A stretch of DNA of 64,000 nt from Methanobacterium bryantii (lineage in GTDB: Archaea; Methanobacteriota; Methanobacteria; Methanobacteriales; Methanobacteriaceae). Position numbers and translations under genes: made by a program. The stretch is taken from positions 124,001 to 188,000 of the forward strand of contig NZ_LMVM01000001.1 of the NCBI RefSeq assembly GCF_002287175.1, written 5' to 3'. This document shows, in pieces, positions 35,108-43,418 of this stretch. Under the pieces are notes generated by a model. It worked only from the letters and a program-made list of their open reading frames with translations. It was not told the DNA's origin and ran no database searches. How positions within the stretch are numbered: position 1 is the first letter of the stretch; each line of letters starts with the position of its first letter.

Positions 35108-35940
35108 AAAACCTCCGTAATGTTTATTATGTCTGCATGAACGTTTAGATTACATGCTGCAATTATAGATGTTCTTTCTGTAACACCTAATTTATTATCC
35201 AAGCTTTTGCCCTGTTCATTGGTTACAGTGCCTCCAGCTTCTTCAACTATGAGTTTAGCGGCGGCTATATCTACCACCCTCAAGTTCCCTCTGATATCTA
35301 AAAAAGCATCATAGGTGCCATCGGCAACATAACACAGCTCAGTAGCAACAGAACCAAGTAGCCTAATTCGCCTTACAGTTTTACATATTTCATTCATTTG
35401 GGCCATTGCCCCGCGAACATAAGCTCCTATTAAAGAACCAGTAATATCTTCTCTTGGTGAAGGAATTGCAGTTTTACCGTTTAAACTAGCACCTTCTCCT
35501 TTAATTGCTTCATAAATGTCTCCAGTTGCAAGATTTTTAACAAAGCCAATTTCAATATCCTGCAGGGTAAGTGAATCCAATGATTTACTGGATGAATCTG
35601 CAATTGCAATGGAAATTCCATAAAATGGAATCTTTTTAAGGGCATTTATGGTCCCGTCCAGGGGGTCAACTACAAAAACAACTTCAGATGTTCGGTCCCC
35701 TATTTTATATTCGCCTATTTCTTCACTTATGAGGGTCATAGATCTTCCAGTATTTTTTAAAATTTCTATAACCTTTTCTTCTGCAACGACATCGATCATT
35801 TTGGTGGGGGTACCATCGGCACCCATTTTCACGGTTTCACCTGATTTTTCCTTACCCACAAGTGGAGTAATGGCTTCACCTACTTCAGTTATTATTCGAT
35901 ATGAAACAGCCCTCCAAAATTCAATATCCTCTTTTTTCAT
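35104..35940 (-). CDS. inositol monophosphatase / fructose-1,6-bisphosphatase family protein
   Basis: Li-sensitive phosphatase fold with metal-binding motifs EEIGEYKIG, VVDPLDGTINALKKIPFYGISIA and the C-terminal LRVVDIAAAKLIVEEAGG. In methanogens the enzyme has dual inositol-phosphatase and fructose bisphosphatase activity. The ATG at 35940 (MKKEDIEFW) with GGGGT upstream is preferred over an in-frame start seven codons earlier that would overlap pdaD. It is coupled to nadK downstream; this pair (IMPase and NAD kinase) is a known archaeal neighbourhood and is fused in some species. Confidence 0.9.
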   Translation of the reverse strand: MKKEDIEFWRAVSYRIITEVGEAITPLVGKEKSGETVKMGADGTPTKMIDVVAEEKVIEILKNTGRSMTLISEEIGEYKIGDRTSEVVFVVDPLDGTINALKKIPFYGISIAIADSSSKSLDSLTLQDIEIGFVKNLATGDIYEAIKGEGASLNGKTAIPSPREDITGSLIGAYVRGAMAQMNEICKTVRRIRLLGSVATELCYVADGTYDAFLDIRGNLRVVDIAAAKLIVEEAGGTVTNEQGKSLDNKLGVTERTSIIAACNLNVHADIINITEVL

Positions 35941-35944
35941 GATT

Positions 35945-36388
35945 TTACCCCAGATAAACAATTGAAGCGATTACTGAGCCTTCATTTTCCACCACATGGC
36001 TTTTCTCCTCAACGATTATTTTGTTTATCTTCATTTTTCTTATTTCCATCATCTGCTCTGCCATAAAGACAGCATATTTTTTTACTTCTTCTGGATCTTC
36101 GTTTACAGCTGAATGCTCCACAACACAGCCAAAATCATCAGATGTTGCAACGGCTATTACCGCAGTGATCACATCCCCTTTTTTGTCTGATGCTGCATGG
36201 GCTAAAACACAGTTTATCATGTCTCCTGCTGTAAGTTCAGGTAGTTCTACGAATTGTGAACCTGCTGGAAGAATACTGGATACTTTTATTAAATTCACGT
36301 CGCCTATTCCTGCATCTAACAGGGCATTATCGAATGCATTGAGTTTACTTGGACCTTCTGCTTTTCCTGATGTTATTGCTACTTTCAT
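35945..36388 (-). CDS. pdaD: pyruvoyl-dependent arginine decarboxylase
   Basis: Makes agmatine from arginine, the first step of polyamine synthesis. The protein self-cleaves at the Ser-Ser of KVSSILPAG (residues 37-38), turning Ser38 into the pyruvoyl group. The ATG at 36388 (MKVAITSGKAEGPSKLNAFDNAL) is preferred to an in-frame GTG three codons upstream. The product agmatine is the substrate of SpeB encoded at 37.7 kb, and polyamine is needed for hypusine on aIF5A encoded between them. Confidence 0.93.
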   Translation of the reverse strand: MKVAITSGKAEGPSKLNAFDNALLDAGIGDVNLIKVSSILPAGSQFVELPELTAGDMINCVLAHAASDKKGDVITAVIAVATSDDFGCVVEHSAVNEDPEEVKKYAVFMAEQMMEIRKMKINKIIVEEKSHVVENEGSVIASIVYLG

Positions 36389-36823
36389 TGTTATCACTTA
36401 ATAGATTTAAATATTGAAAAAGATATAGTTAACTTTAATAGATAATAAAACATTCATTGTGTAAAAATTATACGCTAATTAGATGCAAATGTTAACATGG
36501 ATTTAAAAATCTGCTGTTGATAGTATTTGCACAGATTGAAATCTATGATTTGGATTATCTATAAAACTTTTATATACATACACAAATAAAATATCTTTTA
36601 GATTTAGTTAAAGAGCTAAATTTTGTTAGACATATTAATTTCATGTTTAAATATTTTTATAGTGAAATGTATTTTTATATTGGGTGATAGATTCTAATAA
36701 TATTATCTCATTATGGAAAATTATAATTGCAAATGTCGGGAGTTAGTCATTTGGTATCACTATAAATTTCATAGGTTCTTTAATATTAATTTAATTTGGA
36801 GGTTGAAGAAAATACAAAGCATT
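36389..36823. other. gene-free divergent promoter region of pdaD and aIF5A
   Basis: About 430 bp of AT-rich DNA between pdaD (minus) and palindrome cluster H. TATA-like sites are visible near 36560-36580 and 36640-36680. Near 36796 there is TTTGGAGGT, the same motif as the aIF5A ribosome-binding site on the far side of the cluster. Confidence 0.5.
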
Positions 36824-37236
36824 CGAAAATTCTATGAATTTTCGATGCGTCAAAAACAAAGTTTTTGACAGCATGCAAAGTGTTTGCTGCGCCAAATCGA
36901 AGCTTACGAATCGAAGATTCGTGCTCCAAAAATTCGAAGAATTTTTGAGAGATTTGACAATATTTTCTGAACATTCGAAAATTGAAGATTTTCGATGCTT
37001 GCAAAACTAAAAGTTTTGCAGCAGTAAAAATTCAAAGAATTTTTACATGCCCCGAACATAAAATGTTCGAGGGCCCCAAAATTTGAAATTTGAGAAAAAT
37101 ACAAAGTATTTTTCTAACCGGAGGAAACCTGTTTCCTCGGCCACAAAAACAAAGTTTTTGTAGGCCATCACAATCTTTGATTGTGATGCCCCAAACGCTT
37201 CGCGTTTGAGGGCTCCCAAAAATCAAAAGATTTTTG
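36824..37236. repeat. palindrome cluster H, about 16 hairpins, directly before aIF5A
   Basis: The largest array. Unit starts: 36824, 36851, 36875, 36906, 36927, 36976, 37001, 37024, 37053, 37073, 37093, 37121, 37143, 37167, 37192 and 37217, mean spacing about 25 bp. Examples are CAAAAAC/GTTTTTG (loop AAA), ACGAATC/GATTCGT (loop GAA), GTAAAAATTC/GAATTTTTAC (loop AAA), AGAAAAATAC/GTATTTTTCT (loop AAA), ATCACAATC/GATTGTGAT (loop TTT) and CAAACGC/GCGTTTG (loop TTC). Loops are mostly AAA, GAA, TTT or TTC closed by C-G; connectors are ATGCC or AGGGCC-like. Stem sequences differ, yet arms pair almost perfectly. Confidence 0.95.
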
Positions 37237-37257
37237 AGGATTTTGGAGGTAAATAAC

Positions 37258-37647
37258 ATGTCAAAGAAGGTTGTAGAAGTAAAAACCTTAAAAGTAGGTA
37301 AATATGTCATATTAGATGGTGAAGCATCAAAAATCAAAAGTATCCAGACATCATCCCCTGGAAAACACGGGGCTGCAAAAGCAAGAGTAGAAGCTGTCGG
37401 TATATTCGATAACCAGAAAAGAAGCCTTGTAAAACCTGTAGATGCTAAATGTGATGTACCTATAATCGATAAAAGAGTAGCTCAAGTTCTTGCTCTAATG
37501 GGAAAAGAAGTTCAACTTATGGACATTGAAAGTTACGAAACTTTTGAACTACCTATTCCTGACGAACTTAAAGACGATATAGTTGAAGGTGTAGAAGTAG
37601 ACTATATTGAAGCTTTAGGTAAACAAAAAATTATGAGGGTTAAATAA
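37258..37647 (+). CDS. eif5A: translation initiation factor aIF5A
   Basis: Elongation/initiation factor that eases peptide bond formation at difficult sequences. Lys36 in SSPGKHGAAKAR is the hypusination site. The N-terminal SH3-like barrel and C-terminal OB fold are both present, 129 residues in all. The ATG at 37258 has GGAGGT seven bases upstream; an in-frame start at 37234 would be encoded by palindrome DNA and is rejected. The 5' leader is palindrome cluster H. Confidence 0.96.
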   Translation: MSKKVVEVKTLKVGKYVILDGEASKIKSIQTSSPGKHGAAKARVEAVGIFDNQKRSLVKPVDAKCDVPIIDKRVAQVLALMGKEVQLMDIESYETFELPIPDELKDDIVEGVEVDYIEALGKQKIMRVK

Positions 37648-37711
37648 TTGAATTAATTTCAATTATTTTCTTTTTTATATTTCAATTATCATATCTTTAA
37701 CAGATGATAAA

Positions 37712-38581
37712 ATGCTTTTTTATACAGAAAGCCCTTTACAATTTGCTTTTTCGAAATTAGGGGATGATGGTGAATCAGCAGATGATACTAAAAAATTTGG
37801 TTTTATAGGCATTCCCTTTGATAGCACTTCCACCTACAAACCAGGTTCAAGATTTGGTCCAAGGGCAGTTCGTGAAGCTTCTTATAATTTTGAAAGATAT
37901 AATGTAATTTTAGATAAAAATTTAGATGTATCTCTTTTTGATTTTGGTGATATTGAAGTAATTCAAGGTAATTTTGAAAAAACATCTTCAATTATAGAAT
38001 TTACGGTTAAAGAAATTTTAGATAAAGGTATCATTCCGGTGGCTGTAGGTGGAGAACATACCATAAGTTCTGGAATATTGAAAGCTCTTGATGTTGAAAA
38101 TACTACTATTGTCCATTTTGATGCCCATATGGATTTAAGAGATGAATATATGGGTGAAAAGTATTCCCATGCTACTGTAATGCGTCGAATATTTGATTTA
38201 AATCCAAAAGACATGATCCAGATTGGTATAAGGTCTTGCTCTGCAGATGAAATGTCATTTGCAAAGGAAAACAAAATAACATATTTCACGCCTCATGAAG
38301 TTAATAAAAATATAGAACAGGTTAAAAATGTAATAAAGAACATTGGAGGGCCGTTATATGTAACTGTAGATATTGACGTGCTTGATCCGGCTTATGCTCC
38401 TGGTGTTGGTACTCCTTCTCCATGTGGATTAAACCCATTTCAACTGGAAAGCCTAATTCATTGTTTAAAAGATAAGGAAGTCATTGGATTTGATTTAGTA
38501 GAAGTTTCATCATCTGAAATTGGGGATATAACTTCTATAAACAGTGCAAAAATTATCTATGATTTTTTAGCTGTTCAATAA
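37712..38581 (+). CDS. speB: agmatinase
   Basis: Arginase-family metalloenzyme hydrolysing agmatine to putrescine and urea. The Mn-binding motifs GGEHTI, HFDAHMDLRDEY and VTVDIDVLDPAYAPGVGTPSPCG are complete. The length of 289 is usual. It lies 65 bp after aIF5A on the same strand, and pdaD is just beyond the divergent region, so the segment assembles the arginine to putrescine route beside the protein that needs a polyamine-derived modification. Confidence 0.93.
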   Translation: MLFYTESPLQFAFSKLGDDGESADDTKKFGFIGIPFDSTSTYKPGSRFGPRAVREASYNFERYNVILDKNLDVSLFDFGDIEVIQGNFEKTSSIIEFTVKEILDKGIIPVAVGGEHTISSGILKALDVENTTIVHFDAHMDLRDEYMGEKYSHATVMRRIFDLNPKDMIQIGIRSCSADEMSFAKENKITYFTPHEVNKNIEQVKNVIKNIGGPLYVTVDIDVLDPAYAPGVGTPSPCGLNPFQLESLIHCLKDKEVIGFDLVEVSSSEIGDITSINSAKIIYDFLAVQ

Positions 38582-38976
38582 GTTAATTTTTGATTTACAG
38601 TCATGTTTTGGATGGTTTAAACAATTTTTTGGTGTTTGGTTTTTTTGTTCCATTGTAATAATTACAGCTCCAATTTTTATGTCTGATTTTTATAAAATAA
38701 TGCATTAAAACAATATATATTGGTAATAAACCTTTTATATTTCTTTTAATTTCATTTTTATCTTTGATCCTTTTTTAAAATCCTCTCAAAATTTATATAC
38801 CATGATTTATTAATAAATAGTCACATGAGAATTCTAGAGATAAAAAGTTTAAAATCAATTTAAAAAAGAAATCTTATGATATTTTGCATAATTAAATACC
38901 AAAAGTATACCAACTTAAATTTAATCAATATTTTAATGATTATTACTTTAATTTAGACTAAATTGGAGATGTTATT
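38582..38976. other. gene-free AT-rich spacer
   Basis: 395 bp with no frame or hairpin cluster. A TATA-like TTTATATACC near 38790 and others closer to 38890 may serve the gene at 38977. Confidence 0.5.
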
Positions 38977-40212
38977 ATGGATACAAGAGAAATTAAACTT
39001 TCAGGTCATATAATAGATTCATTAACACTTCCAAAGACCCTTGATCTTATAATGGATATGGGAGGGGACTTTGAGATTCTTGATGTTAACATAGGTAAAC
39101 AGAAAAAAGATGTAAGCCATGCTAAAATCAGAGTTATAGGAAATGATGAATCTCATTTAGGTGAAATTCTTGATGAATTAAGCGAGATAGGGGCAGTTAT
39201 TTCTGAAATTAAGGAAATCGAACTTGTTCCATCTACAAAAGATAAGACTCTCCCTGAAGACTTTTATTCCACCACCAACCACCCTACACAGGTGAGGTAT
39301 AATGGGCAATGGATAGAAGTTGAAGACATTGAAATGGACTGTATGATTGTAATTGATCCAGAAAGCAAACGCGCATTTTGCAAGCCAATAGGGCGGATCG
39401 AAGAGGGAGACTTAGTGGCTGTTGGAAGAGAAGGTATCAAAGTGGAACCTCCTGAAAGGCCAAGAGGTAAAAAAGGAGTCTTTGAATTCATGTCAAGTGA
39501 AGCATCTTCTGAAAAGCCTGTAAGATCCATAGTAAAAAATATAGCTTCAGAAATCAGGGAAATTAAAAAGAGGAATGGAAAGATAGCTATAGTAGCAGGT
39601 CCTGCAATAGTACATACTGGATCAGCTCCAATTTTAGCCAGGATGATAAGGGAAGGGATCATAGATGTATTGTTTGCTGGAAATGCCCTTGCAACACACG
39701 ATATTGAAAATGATCTATATGGAACTTCTCTTGGAATATGTACAAAAAGTGGTGAAGCTGTTGTTAGAGGTCACAGGCACCATATTTACGCAATTAATGA
39801 AATTAACAAGGCAGGTTCAATAAAAGAAGCTGTTGAGAAAGGAGTGTTAAAAAGCGGGATCATGTATGAGTGTGTTAAAAATAACGCCCCATTCGTGCTT
39901 GCAGGATCCATTAGAGATGATGGACCACTTCCAGATGTTATAACTGATGTTATCCAGGCTCAGGATGAAATGCGTAAATATGCTCAGGACGTTGACATGG
40001 TAATCATGATTGCAACAATGCTCCATTCCATAGCAGTTGGTAATATACTCCCATCATACGTAAAGAGTATATGTGTAGATATAAACCCTGCAACAGTTAC
40101 AAAACTTGCAGATAGGGGAAGTGCGCAGGTTGTGGGCGTTGTAACAGATGTCGGGGCATTTTTACCTATCCTTTATGAAAGTTTGGAAGGTTTGGAGTGT
40201 ATTAAGGACTAA
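38977..40212 (+). CDS. TIGR00300 family protein (LOR/SDH-like; probable archaeal ornithine cyclodeaminase)
   Basis: A 411-residue protein of the archaeal LOR/SDH-domain family. The N-terminal third (LSGHIIDSLTLPKTLDLIMDMGG) is a ferredoxin-like domain; the C-terminal part contains VAGPAIVHTGSAPILARMI, FAGNALATHDIENDLYGTSLG and GHRHHIYAINEINKAG, with a Rossmann-like end (ICVDINPATVTKLADRG). A member of this family from Methanococcus has been reported as an NAD-dependent ornithine cyclodeaminase producing proline; I rely on memory for that. Neighbouring arginine/agmatine genes fit amino-acid use but do not prove it. Confidence 0.75.
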   Translation: MDTREIKLSGHIIDSLTLPKTLDLIMDMGGDFEILDVNIGKQKKDVSHAKIRVIGNDESHLGEILDELSEIGAVISEIKEIELVPSTKDKTLPEDFYSTTNHPTQVRYNGQWIEVEDIEMDCMIVIDPESKRAFCKPIGRIEEGDLVAVGREGIKVEPPERPRGKKGVFEFMSSEASSEKPVRSIVKNIASEIREIKKRNGKIAIVAGPAIVHTGSAPILARMIREGIIDVLFAGNALATHDIENDLYGTSLGICTKSGEAVVRGHRHHIYAINEINKAGSIKEAVEKGVLKSGIMYECVKNNAPFVLAGSIRDDGPLPDVITDVIQAQDEMRKYAQDVDMVIMIATMLHSIAVGNILPSYVKSICVDINPATVTKLADRGSAQVVGVVTDVGAFLPILYESLEGLECIKD

Positions 40213-40358
40213 AGATCTTTTTTATTTTTTTAATTTTGAAATTTTTATGTAAAAAATGTCTGTTTTTAATGTGTTCTGGATATTGCTTTAAACGGTTAAA
40301 TAACATTTAATCATTTATATTTAAAAAATGAGGTATATATGGATGTTTCTAAAATGCT

Positions 40359-40721
40359 TTATTCTAAGTGATCCACGTATATATTATTTCTTAATGTATT
40401 GTCCACTGCAATCTGGATGTTTTCTACCTGAAATACGTGGGAAGGACTTGTTTGAATTATTTTAACTTCGCTGCCGTGTAAAATTGACAGCATTTTGTGC
40501 GATTTTTCATATTTTCCGGGTTTAATATGAGCTATTTTGCAGTACTGCCCTTTTTTCATTTGTGCAAGTGGTAAAAATGATTTTTTGGCACATTTACAAG
40601 ATCTTCCGCAGCACCCGCACGCTGATTTGGAACCAGTACCTGATGAACATGTGCAGGTGTGTCCGTCAGTACTCTTTTTAATTAATTTAAAATGGGGAGA
40701 TTTAATTTTCATATTTTTCAC
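40359..40721 (-). CDS. feoA: FeoA-domain protein with Cys-rich N-terminus
   Basis: The C-terminal 75 residues (LPLAQMKKGQYCKIAHIKPG...HGSEVKIIQ...VDNTLRNNIYV) form the SH3-like FeoA domain of ferrous iron uptake. The first 45 residues carry a dense set of cysteines (CTC, CGCCGRSCKC) not found in simple FeoA, perhaps a metal-binding site. It is the last gene of a three-gene operon with 4-bp overlap. FeoB does not follow, so the partner permease must be elsewhere. The operon promoter has two iron-type operators. Confidence 0.85.
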   Translation of the reverse strand: MKNMKIKSPHFKLIKKSTDGHTCTCSSGTGSKSACGCCGRSCKCAKKSFLPLAQMKKGQYCKIAHIKPGKYEKSHKMLSILHGSEVKIIQTSPSHVFQVENIQIAVDNTLRNNIYVDHLE

Positions 40722-40975
40722 AGTAAAACCTCATGAATTATTTTTTTTGATTTTTCAGACAATTTACATCTGTTTATTATTTTTCTGGACTCTTCAAAAC
40801 CTTCAGGAGTTAGATATATTTCGTTAAATTTGGGTTCTATTAATTTTAAATTTTCAAGTTCTTTAATTACGGTTTCATCATGCAGTTTTTTTTGTACTTT
40901 ACTGTTTCCTTCCAGGTATACCCAGTATATCCACAGTTTTTGCAGTGTTTTCTCTGCCGGTTTACTTATTTCCAC
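40718..40975 (-). CDS. DtxR-like winged-helix protein (short)
   Basis: An 85-residue protein. The second half, LTPEGFEESRKIINRCKLSEKSKKIIHEVLL, looks like the wing and start of the dimerisation helix of DtxR-family metal regulators, and the first half could be a degenerate helix-turn-helix. It lacks the C-terminal metal-binding and SH3 parts. The 4-bp overlap with feoA resembles a split arrangement in which FeoA supplies the SH3-like domain. It may be a FeoC-like partner or regulator. Confidence 0.6.
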   Translation of the reverse strand: MEISKPAEKTLQKLWIYWVYLEGNSKVQKKLHDETVIKELENLKLIEPKFNEIYLTPEGFEESRKIINRCKLSEKSKKIIHEVLL

Positions 40976-41150
40976 TTTTAATTCTCCTTTTTAAGAAGTT
41001 TATAAGTTTAGATTCTATTTTAAACTCTGGTAAAACTTCATATCCGCAGTTGGGACATTTGATTTTATTACAGCTTGATCCCATGCAGTGATTACATGTT
41101 TCGGGTTTTTTGGTTTCATCAAATATATATCCGCAAAGTTTGCATTGCAT
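40962..41150 (-). CDS. small rubredoxin-like zinc-ribbon protein
   Basis: A 62-residue protein with CKLCGYIFDE, CNHCMGSSCNKIKCPNCGYEVLP: seven to eight cysteines forming one or two zinc or iron sites. It is the first gene of the feoA operon and overlaps the next gene by 14 bp. Similar small proteins open feo operons in other Methanobacteriales as far as I recall. It may handle iron or regulate uptake. Confidence 0.75.
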   Translation of the reverse strand: MQCKLCGYIFDETKKPETCNHCMGSSCNKIKCPNCGYEVLPEFKIESKLINFLKRRIKSGNK

Positions 41151-41307
41151 AAAATGGCCTCCAGTTTATTGATTTATTTTTATAATTCTTCGCATTTTTT
41201 GTTTAACAAAGTTTATCTGTTTTAAGTCTTTTTACGTGGCTTAAATAGATTTAATTCATTTTATTTCAGTTTAAAGTAACTTTTTAAATTACATTTTTTT
41301 AATTTTT

Positions 41308-41341
41308 TTAGGTACGCCTAAATATTGTTAGGTATACCTAA
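41308..41341. promoter_or_regulatory. two DtxR/IdeR-type operators before the feoA operon
   Basis: TTAGGTACGCCTAA at 41308-41321 and TTAGGTATACCTAA at 41328-41341, centres 20 bp apart (two helix turns). A TATA-like GTATATAAAG (41352-41361) lies on the upstream side for minus-strand transcription, so the boxes would cover the transcription start of the operon beginning at 41150. Confidence 0.85.
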
Positions 41342-41427
41342 ATCTTTCATTGTATATAAAGTTTGCTGCTTTTTTGGAATTCTACAAAAAAAGAATATAA
41401 CCTATGCCTTAAACAAGTATTAAAACT

Positions 41428-43353
41428 TTATCTTTCAGTTTTAAGAGGATAATGTATATTTAAATTTTTAATTTTTTTCTGGGGGCTATGATTCATGCGG
41501 TATTTTATCAATCTTGATGAATTAGCTACTACCAGTACAGACCCCAAATTATGGATTAAAGCACCAGCTACAGGTCCAATAATTCCAAATGCAGCAAGCA
41601 TGATGGCTGCAAAGTTGATTAAGATGGGTGCTGCTATATTTACATTTATTGTGCCCATAACTTTCTTTGAAAGGTCGATTAATTCTGGAATTTTGCTTAT
41701 ATCATCTGACATTAATGAAATGTCTGCCGTTTCTATGGCGACATCAGCACCAAGTGCTCCCATTGCCACGCTTACATTGGATATGGCTAGAGCAGGGGCA
41801 TCGTTGATTCCATCACCAACCATACAAACCTTATTGTTATTTTTTAATTGATCCTCAATTACGTGCACTTTGCCCTCAGGGAGCTGTTCAGCGTAAATAT
41901 CATTTATACCTATCTGTTTTGCAATTGAATGCGCGACATTTTTATTATCTCCTGTAATCAGCAGAATTTTATTTATACCCATCTCTTTGAGCTGCTGTAT
42001 TGTTTCCATGGATTTGTTTTTTATTTTATCTGCAACAGTTATCAGCCCAATTACTGAATCTTCTACTTCAACTATCAAAACAGTTTTTCCATGGTTTTCA
42101 TAGGATTTAATAAACTGGGACTGTTCCTCAGTTGTTTCAATCATCTTTTGGTTCCCGACCATGACATTTTTACCATTTATTAAAGCCGTGACTCCTTTAC
42201 CTAATATTATTTTAAATTTTTGAGGTTCAGCTATATTTAGTGACATTTCTTTTGCCTTTAGGTAAACTGCTTTACCTAATGGATGTTCTGAAAATTTTTC
42301 TGCTGCTGATGCCAGTGATAGAACAGTATCTTTATCGTATCTATTATTTAGTGAAATAATATCGATTACTTCAGGATTACCACTTGTAACTGTACCTGTT
42401 TTATCAAATGCAATTGTATCAATTCTCCCTGCATTTTCCAATGCTTCACCGCTTTTAATTAAAATTCCTTTACGTGATGCATTGCCGATGCCTGCCATGA
42501 TTGCTGTTGGCGTTGCAAGTACCAGTGCACAAGGGCAGAATACAACAAGAATTGTGACCAGCCGGGTGATATCTCTGGTCAGTAAGTATGTAACTATAGA
42601 TGCGAGCACGGCAAGGGGTACAATTACTGTGGCTACTCTGTCTGTAATTCTAACAACCGGCGCTTTTTTATCTTCTGATTCTTTAACAAGCCTTATCAAT
42701 TTTGCAAGAGAAGTATCTCCACCAACTTTTGCTGCTTTTATTTCAATAGCTCCTAAATGGTTTAATGTACCAACAAAGGCTTCATCACCCACAGTTTTGT
42801 CAACAGGCATTGATTCTCCTGTAATAATGGATTGATTTATGGATGTATGTCCTTTTATTATAATTCCGTCTACAGGGATCGATTCTCCAGGTCTGACGAG
42901 GATAATATCTCCAATTTTTACCTGTTCAATAGAAATTTCTTTCTCTCCGGCAGGGCTCTTTATTCGTGCTGTCTGTGGAGTCATCTGAATAAGTTTTTTA
43001 ACACTTTCCTGTGATTTTCTAACAGTTCTATCTTCAAGTATTTCTCCAATCATCATAATAACTGCAATTTCTGCAGCTGCAAAGTATTCGCCAATTGCAG
43101 CTGATGCAATAAGAGCAATGCTCACCAGAACATTTGCTTTTAAATCAAATCTGGTGATTAACCCTTCTGCCGCTTCAAGTAGTATGGGGGTACCGCTGAT
43201 TACAATGCTTATTATGGCAGGATCAAAGGGTAAAACATCTTTTAGCAATCCAAACCAGCTGATTAAAAGAAATATTCCTGAAATTACAGTTAAAATAATT
43301 GCCCGATATTCATCATCGTTTTTAAATCTTTTGAAGTTAATAATTTTCTCCAT
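41428..43353 (-). CDS. P1B-type heavy-metal transporting ATPase
   Basis: Metal-pumping ATPase of 641 residues without an N-terminal metal-binding domain. It has the membrane CPC motif (FCPCALVLATPTAI), the phosphorylation site DKTGTVTSG, the HP motif (SEHPLGKA) and GDGINDAPAL. The last helix reads HNLGSVLVVANSSRL, which differs from the Asp-containing end of Zn/Cd pumps such as the next ATPase, so its metal may be different (Cu, Mn, Fe or Ni). The ATG at 43353 with GGTG upstream is preferred to GTG/ATG starts a few codons earlier. It is coded 65 bp after cfbA. Confidence 0.88.
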   Translation of the reverse strand: MEKIINFKRFKNDDEYRAIILTVISGIFLLISWFGLLKDVLPFDPAIISIVISGTPILLEAAEGLITRFDLKANVLVSIALIASAAIGEYFAAAEIAVIMMIGEILEDRTVRKSQESVKKLIQMTPQTARIKSPAGEKEISIEQVKIGDIILVRPGESIPVDGIIIKGHTSINQSIITGESMPVDKTVGDEAFVGTLNHLGAIEIKAAKVGGDTSLAKLIRLVKESEDKKAPVVRITDRVATVIVPLAVLASIVTYLLTRDITRLVTILVVFCPCALVLATPTAIMAGIGNASRKGILIKSGEALENAGRIDTIAFDKTGTVTSGNPEVIDIISLNNRYDKDTVLSLASAAEKFSEHPLGKAVYLKAKEMSLNIAEPQKFKIILGKGVTALINGKNVMVGNQKMIETTEEQSQFIKSYENHGKTVLIVEVEDSVIGLITVADKIKNKSMETIQQLKEMGINKILLITGDNKNVAHSIAKQIGINDIYAEQLPEGKVHVIEDQLKNNNKVCMVGDGINDAPALAISNVSVAMGALGADVAIETADISLMSDDISKIPELIDLSKKVMGTINVNIAAPILINFAAIMLAAFGIIGPVAGALIHNLGSVLVVANSSRLIKYRMNHSPQKKIKNLNIHYPLKTER

Positions 43354-43418
43354 TTTCACCACAGATACACATAACGTTATGGAATTTGTTAAAAACTTTA
43401 AAATTATGATATAATTTT

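Noticed and set aside
36824..37236. Cluster H as a CRISPR array
   Set aside because: Units are about 25 bp, each is itself palindromic, and there is no constant repeat alternating with unique spacers. No cas genes lie nearby.
37234..37257. Upstream extension of aIF5A beginning at 37234
   Set aside because: It would translate the end of the hairpin array; the ATG at 37258 has GGAGGT at ideal spacing and matches the family N-terminus.
36786..37337. Minus-strand frames of 66-101 codons across cluster H
   Set aside because: Palindromic sequence gives similar open frames on both strands; Phe/Lys-rich peptides mirror the hairpin arms.
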